From JAHQVK01 sp036788295 (GTDB taxonomy: Bacteria; Myxococcota; Kuafuiibacteriia; Kuafuiibacteriales; Kuafuiibacteriaceae): DNA of 64,000 nucleotides. The stretch lies in assembly GCA_036788295.1 (NCBI GenBank), contig DAIQNR010000024.1:1-64000 (forward strand), in the 5' to 3' direction. Positions within the stretch are counted from its first letter, which is position 1, and each line of letters starts with the position of its first letter. Shown here piece after piece: positions 53,942 to 61,681 of the stretch. A program made the position numbers and the translations under genes. The notes under the pieces are model-generated. The model did no database searches. It saw only the letters and a program-made list of their open reading frames with translations, and was not told the DNA's origin.

Positions 53942-54486
53942 GCCGAGGCTCCTTCTGAGGCAGTGGCCATTTCGAGGCGGGCCATCCTCAACTTCAAGAT
54001 GAACTGGGTAAAGTTCACGATGTAGGTGGCGTAAGCGGCGAGAGCGAGAACCATCTGGTCGTGGTTCGAACCCCAGCCGGTGAACACGGCGGCGAGGTAG
54101 GCGGTGTGCAGGGCGAGCACCAGCATGCTGAACACGTCCTCCCAGAAGAAGGGACCAGCGAACAGCCACCGCCCGAACACGACCTTCTCCCACACCGATC
54201 CGGTGACCATGATGAGATAGAGAAGAGCGGTCTTCACCACCACCGACGCCGTCGCCGCCGCAAAACCTTCGCCGGTGGTGAGGTAGCGCAGGACCAGGAC
54301 GAGGCTGATCAGGAACGCGAAGAACTGGATCGGCGCGAGAAGGCCCTGAATCCAGGTCCACGGGGTCGCGTCGCGACGGGCCCGCTGCTCGGGGGTGTAC
54401 AGACCGCGCCGAGGGGCCTCGGGTTCCGCGAGAGGGACCCTCGGCTGCGCTGAAACCGGTCCGTGAGCATGCCTCGGCTCCGCCAT
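53938..54486 (-). CDS. bchF: 3-vinyl bacteriochlorophyllide hydratase
   Basis: 182 residues, first gene of the long minus-strand operon. It has four hydrophobic helices and family segments RGLYTPEQRARRDATPWTWI, FGRWLFAGPFFWEDVFSML, TAYLAAVFTGWGSNHDQMVL and TYIVNFTQFILKLRMARLEM. It hydrates the C3 vinyl group toward bacteriochlorophyll a. The start at ATG 54486 has no visible Shine-Dalgarno; a possible promoter just upstream would give a nearly leaderless mRNA. Confidence 0.95.
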   Translation of the reverse strand: MAEPRHAHGPVSAQPRVPLAEPEAPRRGLYTPEQRARRDATPWTWIQGLLAPIQFFAFLISLVLVLRYLTTGEGFAAATASVVVKTALLYLIMVTGSVWEKVVFGRWLFAGPFFWEDVFSMLVLALHTAYLAAVFTGWGSNHDQMVLALAAYATYIVNFTQFILKLRMARLEMATASEGASA

Positions 54487-54517
54487 CGACCCGGACGCTA
54501 CGTCGCGACCCGGCAGG

Positions 54518-54551
54518 TGTCAAGCGCAGTGGACGTAAATCAATCTTTACA
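54518..54551. promoter_or_regulatory. Pair of PpsR/CrtJ-type boxes between bchF and ppaA
   Basis: Two overlapping 18-bp matches to TGT-N12-ACA, each with one mismatch: TGTCAAGCGCAGTGGACG at 54518-54535 (plus strand) and, on the minus strand, TGTAAAGATTGATTTACG over 54534-54551. The second is nearly palindromic (TGTAAA...TTTACG). On the minus strand the first box includes TTGACA (54523-54518), followed after 17 bp by TAGCGT, a possible -35/-10 for bchF. Repression by the PpsR encoded at 55557 is the obvious inference. Confidence 0.6.
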
Positions 54552-54698
54552 TTCTTCGCCGCCCCGACTAAGGGTACGCGGCGAGGCAGGACCATTCGGG
54601 ATGGCGGCGAAACGGCGAAGCAGGCAGAGCGAAAGGCGGACAGTCGCCTCGGTTGGGCGATCCGCGCCTCTTCGCGCTGGCTGCGGGGGAGCGAGCCG

Positions 54699-55544
54699 AT
54701 GAGCGCTTCCGATGCCGCCCGTCCTTTCTCGGTCGCCGACATCTCTTCTGCCGAGGCGCCCGAGGCGCGGCTGCTTCGGGTCATCGAGGGGGAGATCGTC
54801 CCCCGGATGATGCTCGCCCACCGGCGGCCCATCGCCGAGGGAGGCGGGATCGGGATGCGGCGGGTGACCGTCGAGGACATCGCCGAGCTCGCCCGCTTCG
54901 CTGTCGCCCACGAGGCCCAGACCGCCCGGAGCTTCATCGAAGCCCTCACCGTCGAGGGGCTCGGGCCCGAGGCCCTCCTGGTGGACCTCATCGCGCCTGC
55001 GGCTCGACTGCTCGGTGAGCAGTGGACTCGGGATCGGTGCTCGTTTGCCGAAGTGAGCATCGGCCTCAGCGTTCTTCAGCGGATCTCGCGCGAGCTGGGG
55101 CTTCGCCTCGTCGGGGGGGATCTGCGGTCCGACCAGCCCGCGCCCGGCGCCGGTCGGGCGGTGCTTGCGCCGGTCCCCGGGGAGCAGCACACGCTCGGAC
55201 TTCAGTTGGTCGCCGACTTTCTTCGCCGGGATGGCTGGTGCGCCGAGCTTCTCCCTGGCGCTTCGGTTGGGGAGCTCGACCTGGTCGTCGCCGCCGAGCA
55301 TCTGGATCTCGTAGGCCTCTCGGTCGGCAATGACCGGCTGCTCGAGAAGGCGCGAGCGCTCATCGCTCGGATCCGGGAGCGGTCCAGGAACCGGGGGGTT
55401 CTCATTCTCGTCGGAGGCTCTTGTTTTCAAAACCCAGACAACCTCGCCTTGGTCGGTGCGGACGCGACGGCGTCCGATGCCCGGGGTGTGATCGAATCCA
55501 TACAGCGCCACCTCCGTCGCCCGGCCCCCGGACGCGAGCGATAG
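54699..55544 (+). CDS. ppaA: Cobalamin-binding antirepressor, PpaA/AerR type
   Basis: 281 residues. The helical cap (LLVDLIAPAARLLGEQWTRD, SFAEVSIGLSVLQRISRELG) is followed by a Rossmann-like B12-binding domain with PGEQHTLGLQLVADFLRRDG, where His164 in xxHxxG can be the lower cobalt ligand, and ending LILVGGSCFQNPDNLALVGA. I do not see the CarH-type W-x9-EH light-sensor motif or an N-terminal MerR helix-turn-helix, so it should act through protein contact. It lies directly before ppsR (12 bp) and divergent from bchF, as in purple bacteria where it relieves PpsR/CrtJ repression in a light/B12-dependent manner. Confidence 0.9.
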   Translation: MSASDAARPFSVADISSAEAPEARLLRVIEGEIVPRMMLAHRRPIAEGGGIGMRRVTVEDIAELARFAVAHEAQTARSFIEALTVEGLGPEALLVDLIAPAARLLGEQWTRDRCSFAEVSIGLSVLQRISRELGLRLVGGDLRSDQPAPGAGRAVLAPVPGEQHTLGLQLVADFLRRDGWCAELLPGASVGELDLVVAAEHLDLVGLSVGNDRLLEKARALIARIRERSRNRGVLILVGGSCFQNPDNLALVGADATASDARGVIESIQRHLRRPAPGRER

Positions 55545-55556
55545 AATGGCGCTGGT

Positions 55557-57002
55557 GTGAGGCATCCGATGGCTGAGACTGGCGGTAATCGATTGGACAG
55601 CCAGTTTCGAACGCCCGATACGTCCTTTTATGGGGTGGACGCCCGCATCGCCGCGCGAGTCGTCGCGGCCGCTGCGGACATTGCCCTCGTGATCGACGAG
55701 GATGGGGTCATTCGTGACTTGGCGTTCGGAGCGGGCGAGGCGAGGCGGATGGACCTCGACCGGTGGCTCGGCCAGCCCTGGGTGCAGACGGTCGCCGATG
55801 ACAGCGTTGCGAAGGTCAAGGCGCTGCTCGCCGAGAGCGTCGGTGGCGAGGCGACGAGGAGCAGAGAGGTCAACCACAAGACCGAAGGCGGGCCTGACTT
55901 TCCCATTCGCTACAGCGCGGTGTCGCTCGGCGAGAGCGGTCGGGTGGTCGCGATCGGGCGCGACTTGAGGGTCATCGCCCACCTGCAGCAGCAGCTGGTC
56001 GGGGCGCAGCAGTCGATGGAGCGGGAGTATGCCCGCTTGCGCCACCTCGAGACCCGCTACCGCCTCCTGTTTCGGATCGCGTCGGAGCCGGTCCTCATCG
56101 TGGACGCCGCCACCGAGCGGGTGACCGAGGGCAACCCGGCCGCGAGCGAGCTTCTGGGCGAGACGCCGCAGCGGCTGGTGGGCCGGGGGATCGCGACGCT
56201 GTTCGAGCCTCGAACCCTCGAGACGGTGCGGAGCCTGCTCGCCGAGGTCCGGGTGGCCGGCACCGGGCACGACGTCCCGGTGCTGCTCGCCGGGGGCCGG
56301 GAAGTCACCGTCGCCGCGTCTCTGTTTCGGCAGGAGAGCAGCGCCTTGTTCCTCGTCCGGTTCGGGCTCAACGACGGAGCGAAGTCGGAGCCGACCACCG
56401 ACTCGCAGCTCATAGAGGTGCTCGACGGGCTCCCGGACGCGTTTGTCCTCGTGGACGAGGATCGACGGGTTCTCACCGCCAACGCGGCGTTTCTCGACGT
56501 CGCGCAGCTCGCGACGGTCGCACAAGCCAAGCGGGCTTCCCTCGAGGAGTGGCTCGGGCGCCCCGGCGTGGATCTCAACATCCTCATGGCGAACCTCAGG
56601 GAGCATGGGTCGGTGCGCAATTTCGGCACCATCGTTCGAGGACAATATGGCTCGACCGAAGAAGTCGAGGTGTCGGGGGTCGCGGCCCACGGTCCATCCG
56701 GTCCATGCTTCGGGTTCATGATTCGGCCGGTCACCACCCGCTTCTCCATGGGGCCAACCCTCTCTGGAGAGCTGCCGAGCTCGGTGCAGCAGATCACCGG
56801 GATGGTCGGGCGGGTCCCTCTCAAGGAGATCATTCGCAAGACCACCGACGTCATCGAGAGCCTGTGCATCGAGGCCGCGCTCGAGGTGAGCGGTGACAAT
56901 CGGGCTTCGGCCGCCCAGATGCTGGGGCTGAGCCGGCAGAGCCTGTACGCAAAACTTCGCCGCCATGGACTTGGCGATCTCGATGGGGGAGGAGACGCTT
57001 GA
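55557..57002 (+). CDS. ppsR: Transcriptional repressor PpsR/CrtJ
   Basis: 481 residues, initiator at 55557 (GTG) with ATG 55569 as an alternative. Three PAS-type regions (around residues 30-130, 160-280 and 290-395; for example ASEPVLIVDAATERVTEGNP and LPDAFVLVDEDRRVLTANAA), with a coiled Q-linker (AHLQQQLVGAQQSMEREYAR), lead to a Fis-type helix-turn-helix at the C-terminus (AAQMLGLSRQSLYAKLRR). It is an aerobic/redox repressor of bch, crt and puc genes and binds TGT-N12-ACA. Such boxes occur in both divergent promoter regions of this window. A conserved redox Cys may be C448 (ESLCIEAALEVSG). The stop overlaps the bchG start. Confidence 0.94.
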   Translation: MRHPMAETGGNRLDSQFRTPDTSFYGVDARIAARVVAAAADIALVIDEDGVIRDLAFGAGEARRMDLDRWLGQPWVQTVADDSVAKVKALLAESVGGEATRSREVNHKTEGGPDFPIRYSAVSLGESGRVVAIGRDLRVIAHLQQQLVGAQQSMEREYARLRHLETRYRLLFRIASEPVLIVDAATERVTEGNPAASELLGETPQRLVGRGIATLFEPRTLETVRSLLAEVRVAGTGHDVPVLLAGGREVTVAASLFRQESSALFLVRFGLNDGAKSEPTTDSQLIEVLDGLPDAFVLVDEDRRVLTANAAFLDVAQLATVAQAKRASLEEWLGRPGVDLNILMANLREHGSVRNFGTIVRGQYGSTEEVEVSGVAAHGPSGPCFGFMIRPVTTRFSMGPTLSGELPSSVQQITGMVGRVPLKEIIRKTTDVIESLCIEAALEVSGDNRASAAQMLGLSRQSLYAKLRRHGLGDLDGGGDA

Positions 57003-57898
57003 GCACGGAAGTCATGACTGCGCGGCGCTTTCCGGAGCCGCGCGCGGTGGTGGAGCTCCTGAAGCCCATCACTTGGTTCGCGCCGATGTGGGCGCTCGCC
57101 TGCGGGATGGTCTCGGTCGGGGCTTCGCTCGCCGAGACCTGGCCGTTCGCCGTGGGCGCGGTGCTGCTCGCCGGGCCCCTCCTGTGCGCGACCAGCCAGA
57201 TCGCGAACGACTGGTTCGACCGGCATGTGGACGGGATCAACCAACCGGAGCGACCGATCCCGTCCGGGCGCATCCCTGGGTCTTGGGGCCTCGGGCTCGC
57301 GATCGTGTGGTCGGCGTTCAGCCTCGGCTGCGCGTACCTGCTCGGGCCGTGGGTTTTCTGGGCGGCGGCGCTCGGGGTCTTGCTCGCCTGGGCGTACAGC
57401 GCCCCTCCGCTGCGGCTCAAGCAGAACGGCTGGGCGGGGGTCGTCGCCGTCGGGCTCAGCTACGAGAGCCTGCCTTGGTTCACCGGAGCGGCCGCGCTCG
57501 CGCAGGATCTACCGAGGGCCGAGATCCTGGTCGTCGCCCTGCTCTACGGCGTCGGGGCGTTCGGGATCATGATCCTGAACGACTTCAAGGCGGTGGAAGG
57601 CGACAAAGAGATGGGCGTGCGCTCGGTCCCGGTGCAGCTCGGCACCGACCGGGCGGCAAAGGTTGCCTGCGCGCTCATGGCCGCTCCGCAGGTCGCGGTG
57701 GTGGCGCTGCTCTTCTCGCTGCCGGCACCAGGGCACGCGGTCGCCGTCCTGGGCTCGCTCCTCCTCCAAGGGGTCTTGATGCTCCGCCTCGTCCGGGACC
57801 CAAGAGCCCACGCCGCTTGGTACAACGCGACCGGAACGACGCTCTATGTGCTCGGAATGATGGTCAGCGCGTTCGCACTCAGGGGCCTGTCCTCATGA
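56999..57898 (+). CDS. bchG: Bacteriochlorophyll synthase (geranylgeranyl/phytyl transferase)
   Basis: 299 residues from TTG 56999, with GGAGGAG properly spaced and overlapping the ppsR stop; ATG 57014 is the alternative. UbiA-family prenyltransferase with about eight or nine membrane helices and both Asp-rich motifs: NDWFDRHVDGIN and NDFKAVEGDKEMG. The block AWAYSAPPLRLKQNGWAG is typical of (bacterio)chlorophyll synthases. It attaches the C20 tail to bacteriochlorophyllide. Confidence 0.97.
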   Translation: MSTEVMTARRFPEPRAVVELLKPITWFAPMWALACGMVSVGASLAETWPFAVGAVLLAGPLLCATSQIANDWFDRHVDGINQPERPIPSGRIPGSWGLGLAIVWSAFSLGCAYLLGPWVFWAAALGVLLAWAYSAPPLRLKQNGWAGVVAVGLSYESLPWFTGAAALAQDLPRAEILVVALLYGVGAFGIMILNDFKAVEGDKEMGVRSVPVQLGTDRAAKVACALMAAPQVAVVALLFSLPAPGHAVAVLGSLLLQGVLMLRLVRDPRAHAAWYNATGTTLYVLGMMVSAFALRGLSS

Positions 57899-57986
57899 AG
57901 AGGTCCATCTCATCTTCCGGTCTCGGTCGCGGAACTCTCCGGACCGAAACAAACGTCCATCCAAACCTTCAGTCGAGGAGTTTCCC

Positions 57987-59354
57987 ATGAGCCCGAACAG
58001 CAGTACCCTTGGTTGGCTCGGCATCGTCCGTCTCGGCCTCGTGCAGACCGCGCTCGGCGCGATCGTGGTCCTCACCACTTCGACCCTCAACCGGGTGATG
58101 GTGGTGGAATTGCAGCTCGCGGCGATGCTGCCCGGATTTCTCGTCGGGCTTCATTCCGCGCTCCAAATCTCCCGGCCGCTGTGGGGCCACGCCTCGGACG
58201 GGGGGCGGCGGCGCACCCCGTGGATCGTGGGTGGCATGGCCGTGCTCGCGGTCGGCGGCGTCCTTGCCGCGCAGGCCACCGCCCTCATGGAGGCACACCT
58301 CGGGTTCGGTATCGGCCTTGCGGTGCTGGCGTACTTGATGGTGGGCGCCGGCGTCGGCGCGGCGGGCACGTCGCTGCTCGCGTTCCTGGCGTCGCGGGTG
58401 GATCCGGCCCGAAAGGCGGCAGCCGCTTCCATCGTGTGGTTGATGATGATCTTCGGCTTCATCGTGACCACCGCCGTGGCGGGCGCGTTTCTCGAGCCGT
58501 TCTCCTTTGGACGCCTGGTCGAGGTCTCGGCCACCGTCTCGGCCGGAGCGTTTGCCCTCTCCATGTTGGCGCTCTATCGCCTCGAAGATGGATTCGTCCC
58601 CAAGTCCCAGCTGCCGGAGCCGCGGCGCCCGTTCGGCGAGGTGCTCGCCGAGGTGTGGTCCGACGCCGAGGCCCGGGCCTTCACCATCTTCGTTTTCGTG
58701 GCCATGCTCGCCTACAACACCCAGGATCTCATCCTGGAGCCGTTCGCGGGGGTGGTGTTCGGGCTGAGCCCCAAGGATTCCACGCAGCTCACCAGCGTGC
58801 AGCATTCCGGCGTCTTCATCGGGATGGTGCTGGTCGCCGTGGCGGCGAGCGGGAGGGCCCGGCACGGGACCATCAAGCTGTGGACGATCGGCGGCTGCGT
58901 CCTGTCCGGCATCGCGCTGTTCGCCATCGCTGCGCTCGGCTACGTCGCCACCGAACCCAACACGCTTCGGGCGGCGGTGGCGGTGATGGGATTTGCCAAC
59001 GGAGCGTTCGCGGTGGCCGCGATCGGGTGGATGATGGCCCTCGCGAGCGCGGGCGGATCCTCCCGAGAGGGGATTCGCATGGGACTATGGGGCGGCGCGC
59101 AGGCCATCGCCTTTGCGCTCGGCGCCTTCGTGGGTACCGCCGGCGTAGATCTGGTCCGGTACACCGCGGGGACCCCCGTGCTCCCCTACGCCGCCGTGTT
59201 CGTCGCGGAGGGCTTGCTCTTCTTCGTGGCCGCCGGGCTCGCCGCCCGGATGGCATCCATCAAAACCCATCTGAAGGTCTCGGGGCTCATCAGCGGAGCT
59301 CTCTCCCCGGAAGACGTCACCGCGGCCGAGCTCGGAGGCAGCCGCGCCACTTGA
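57987..59354 (+). CDS. PucC/BCD-family membrane protein between bchG and bchP (bch2-like)
   Basis: 455 residues, about 12 hydrophobic helices. The opening LGIVRLGLVQTALGAIVVLT plus STLNRVMVVELQLAAMLPGF resembles LhaA (GTLNRVMILDLGIPAW), and TQDLILEPFAGVVFGLSP matches the LhaA segment MQDILLEPYGG. It is thus an LhaA paralogue, the gene usually called bch2 or orf428 in purple-bacterial clusters, between bchG and bchP. A role in pigment delivery or light-harvesting assembly is inferred. The gene follows bchG by 88 bp with a GAGGAG upstream. Confidence 0.92.
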   Translation: MSPNSSTLGWLGIVRLGLVQTALGAIVVLTTSTLNRVMVVELQLAAMLPGFLVGLHSALQISRPLWGHASDGGRRRTPWIVGGMAVLAVGGVLAAQATALMEAHLGFGIGLAVLAYLMVGAGVGAAGTSLLAFLASRVDPARKAAAASIVWLMMIFGFIVTTAVAGAFLEPFSFGRLVEVSATVSAGAFALSMLALYRLEDGFVPKSQLPEPRRPFGEVLAEVWSDAEARAFTIFVFVAMLAYNTQDLILEPFAGVVFGLSPKDSTQLTSVQHSGVFIGMVLVAVAASGRARHGTIKLWTIGGCVLSGIALFAIAALGYVATEPNTLRAAVAVMGFANGAFAVAAIGWMMALASAGGSSREGIRMGLWGGAQAIAFALGAFVGTAGVDLVRYTAGTPVLPYAAVFVAEGLLFFVAAGLAARMASIKTHLKVSGLISGALSPEDVTAAELGGSRAT

Positions 59355-59386
59355 GCGATCGAAGCCGCTTTCGATGAACCCAAGCT

Positions 59387-59407
59387 GCCCCGGTCTTTGA
59401 GCGGGGC
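59387..59407 (+). other. Hairpin between the bch2-like gene and bchP
   Basis: A 6-bp stem GCCCCG...CGGGGC with a 9-base loop lies 33 bp after the preceding stop and 22 bp before bchP. There is no T-run, so it is not a normal terminator; it could stabilise or partly separate the transcripts. Confidence 0.3.
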
Positions 59408-59428
59408 CGACCCTGAGAGGAGTCCACC

Positions 59429-60640
59429 ATGTATCCGAATTCTCAAGCGATCGAGACCTATGATGTCGTCGTGGTCGGCGGCGGTCCGGCCGGGTCCACC
59501 GCGGCCACCGATCTCGCCCGAGCCGGTCGATCCGTGCTGCTGCTCGATCGCGGCGGTCGAGTCAAGCCGTGCGGCGGTGCCGTCCCGCCCCGCCTCATCC
59601 GGGACTTCGACATCCCGAGCACGCAGATCTGCGCCCGGATCTCTTCGGCGCGGATCGTCTCTCCCTCCGCCCGCCAGGTGGACATGCCCATCGACGGGGG
59701 GTTCGTGGGCATGGTGGACCGGGACCGCTTCGACGAGTTCCTCCGCGACCGGGCCGAGCAGGCCGGCGCGGTGCGCAGGAAGGGTTTGTTCGAGTCCATC
59801 GGGCGAGACCAGGACGGGGTTCGGCTCGTGTCGTTTCGCGACGGCGGCAAGCCCGGTCAGGGAGATGTCGTTTCGGTCCGGGCTCGCCTGGTGATCGGCG
59901 CCGATGGCGCGAAATCGGCGGTCGCCCGGCAGGCGATGTCGCGGCGGGACGACGTCCCTTGCGTCTTTGCCTACCACGAGGTCCTGAAGGTGCCCGAGGA
60001 TCGGCCCGGGGACTACGACGGCGGGCGCTGCGACGTCATCTATGATGGAAAGACCTCGCCCGACTTCTACGGCTGGGTCTTCCCCCACGGAAAGACGGTC
60101 AGCATCGGCACCGGAAGCGCCCACAAGGGGTTCAGCCTCCGGGATTCGGTCACGGCGCTGCGGCAGTCCACCGGGTTCGCCGGAGCCGAGACCGTCCGGC
60201 GGGAGGGCGCGCCGATCCCGATGCGGCCCCGCCGGATCTGGGACGACGGAAAGGACGTGGTCCTGGCCGGAGACGCCTCCGGGGTGGTGGCGCCGGCGTC
60301 GGGCGAGGGCATCTACTACGCGATGTTCGGGGGCCGGGTGGCGGCGGAGGCGGGAGAGGCGTTCCTCGCCACCGGCGAGGCTCGCTCGCTGAAGCTCGCC
60401 CGAAAGGCGTTCATGAAGAAGCACGGCCGGGTCTTCTTCATTTTGGGCCTGATGCAGCGGTTCTTCTACGCCAACGACAAACGGCGGGAGCGCTTCGTCA
60501 GCATGTGCAAGGATCCGGACGTGCAGAAGCTCACTTGGGAGGCGTACATGAACAAGGAGCTGGTCCGGGCCCGGCCGGCGGCCCATGCCCGCATCTTCTT
60601 CAAGGACCTCGCCCACCTCATGGGTCTGGTCTCTCCCTGA
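59429..60640 (+). CDS. bchP: Geranylgeranyl diphosphate/bacteriochlorophyll reductase
   Basis: 403 residues from ATG 59429 (GAGAGGAG upstream). FAD-dependent: N-terminal VVVVGGGPAGSTAATDLARA, the substrate block GRVKPCGGAVPPRLIRDFDI, the motif IGADGAKSAVARQAMSR and ILAGDASG-type VVLAGDASGVVAPASGEGIY. It reduces the geranylgeranyl tail to phytyl in three steps. It is the third bch gene of the plus-strand operon. Confidence 0.97.
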   Translation: MYPNSQAIETYDVVVVGGGPAGSTAATDLARAGRSVLLLDRGGRVKPCGGAVPPRLIRDFDIPSTQICARISSARIVSPSARQVDMPIDGGFVGMVDRDRFDEFLRDRAEQAGAVRRKGLFESIGRDQDGVRLVSFRDGGKPGQGDVVSVRARLVIGADGAKSAVARQAMSRRDDVPCVFAYHEVLKVPEDRPGDYDGGRCDVIYDGKTSPDFYGWVFPHGKTVSIGTGSAHKGFSLRDSVTALRQSTGFAGAETVRREGAPIPMRPRRIWDDGKDVVLAGDASGVVAPASGEGIYYAMFGGRVAAEAGEAFLATGEARSLKLARKAFMKKHGRVFFILGLMQRFFYANDKRRERFVSMCKDPDVQKLTWEAYMNKELVRARPAAHARIFFKDLAHLMGLVSP

Positions 60641-60646
60641 GGCTCG

Positions 60647-60940
60647 ATGCTCGAGCTGCTCGCCTCCGGGCGCCTCGTCGAGCTCGCGCTGTCGTTCATG
60701 GTGCTCGAGGCGGCGGCTCTCGCCGCCTTCCACTGGTTCACGGGCCGCGGCTTGTCGGTTTTCGACGTGCTCGGACATCTATCGGCGGGCGCCTTCTTGA
60801 TGCTCGCTTTGCGCTCAGCGCTCGTGGGTGACCCGCCTGCGTGGACGGCCGCCTTTCTCGGCGCCTCTCTTCCCGCGCACCTGCTCGATCTAGGGCGCCG
60901 CTGGCGCCGATCCGGGCGGGTTGCCTACCGCGCTCGCTGA
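60647..60940 (+). CDS. Small membrane protein downstream of bchP, function unknown
   Basis: 97 residues beginning ATG 60647, 6 bp after bchP. About three hydrophobic helices (LVELALSFMVLEAAALAAFH; VFDVLGHLSAGAFLMLALRS; WTAAFLGASLPAHLLDLG) end in a basic tail (RRWRRSGRVAYRAR). The positive-inside rule puts the tail in the cytoplasm. The spacing shows it belongs to the bchP transcript. It may be a chromatophore, LH or carotenoid accessory; no family is claimed. Confidence 0.7.
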   Translation: MLELLASGRLVELALSFMVLEAAALAAFHWFTGRGLSVFDVLGHLSAGAFLMLALRSALVGDPPAWTAAFLGASLPAHLLDLGRRWRRSGRVAYRAR

Positions 60941-61011
60941 CCGGGCCATCCGAAGCCCGCCATTCAAGGTTCTCCCGGGCTGGCCGATTCGCTCTCGCGG
61001 AGGACCAGACC

Positions 61012-61675
61012 ATGACGACCGATGTTCCTACCCCGTCCATCTCCCGGCGCCGGGCCCTGAGGGTGCTCGCCGCCGCGCCCTTCGCGCCGGTGGTCCTCGC
61101 CGGCTGCCGTGACCCAGAGGAGCGAGCGCGGCGCCGCGAAGAGCGCAAGCAGCGCCGGGAGCGGGCCGAGAGCGCGGCTGAGTCGAGCTCGCCGAGCGTG
61201 GCTCGGGCGGCCGACCCGGCCCCGAAGGTCGCCCGGGCGCCGGTCGAAGCCCAGAACCCAGCCCCGGTCTCGCCGGCGCCGGTCGAAGCAAAGGCCCCGG
61301 CTCCGGCTCCGGCNNNNNNNNNNNNNNNNNNNNNNNNNNNNNNNNNNNNNNNNNNNNNNNNNNNNNNNNNNNNNNNNNNNNNNNNNNNNNNNNNNNNNNN
61401 NNNNNNNNNNNNNGGCTCCGGCTCCGGCTCCGGTGCAGGCGCAGGCCCCGGCGCCGGGCGCTCCGGCGGAGGGGGCGTGCAGCACGGGCCTCGACAAGGC
61501 GTCCATGCAGATGCGCAAGACCCTCCGCTACGTCGAGGCGACCAAGCAGCCGGGAAAGAGCTGCTCGAGCTGCATGCAGTGGGTTTCTGGCTCGGGCGGA
61601 TGCGGCGGATGCCGGTTGTTCTCCGGCCCGATCCACCCAAACGGCTACTGCCTCAGCTACGCGCCGACGGCCTGA
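61012..61675 (+). CDS. High-potential iron-sulfur protein (HiPIP), Tat lipoprotein with Ala-Pro tether; interrupted by an assembly gap
   Basis: The N-terminal part (61012-61313) has a twin-arginine signal SRRRALRVLAAAPFAPVVLA followed by GC32, a lipobox (LAGC), then a charged segment and an Ala-Pro-rich linker. After the 100-N gap the frame encodes more Ala-Pro and a small HiPIP domain: CSSC (codons at 61562 and 61571), GGCGGC (61601, 61610) and GPIHPNGYCLSY (61649). C-x6-I-x3-G-Y-C-x2-Y fits the HiPIP signature; one of five cysteines is spare. The two halves join in frame only if the true gap is a multiple of three, so the N count is not literal. It probably donates electrons to the photo-oxidised reaction centre from the outer face of the inner membrane. 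Not a pseudogene on present evidence. Confidence 0.85.
61314..61413. other. Assembly gap (100 N) in an Ala-Pro coding repeat
   Basis: Exactly 100 N, a conventional placeholder length. The flanks are GGCTCC repeats on both sides, so the assembly broke in a simple (GCTCCG)n repeat. A gap of 3 bp plus any multiple of 6 restores both the frame and a perfect Ala-Pro alternation. Confidence 0.95.
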
Positions 61676-61681
61676 GCTGGC

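Noticed and set aside
61012..61675. HiPIP as a frameshifted pseudogene
   Set aside because: The apparent frame change coincides exactly with an artificial 100-N gap; both halves keep coherent Ala-Pro coding and intact cluster ligands.
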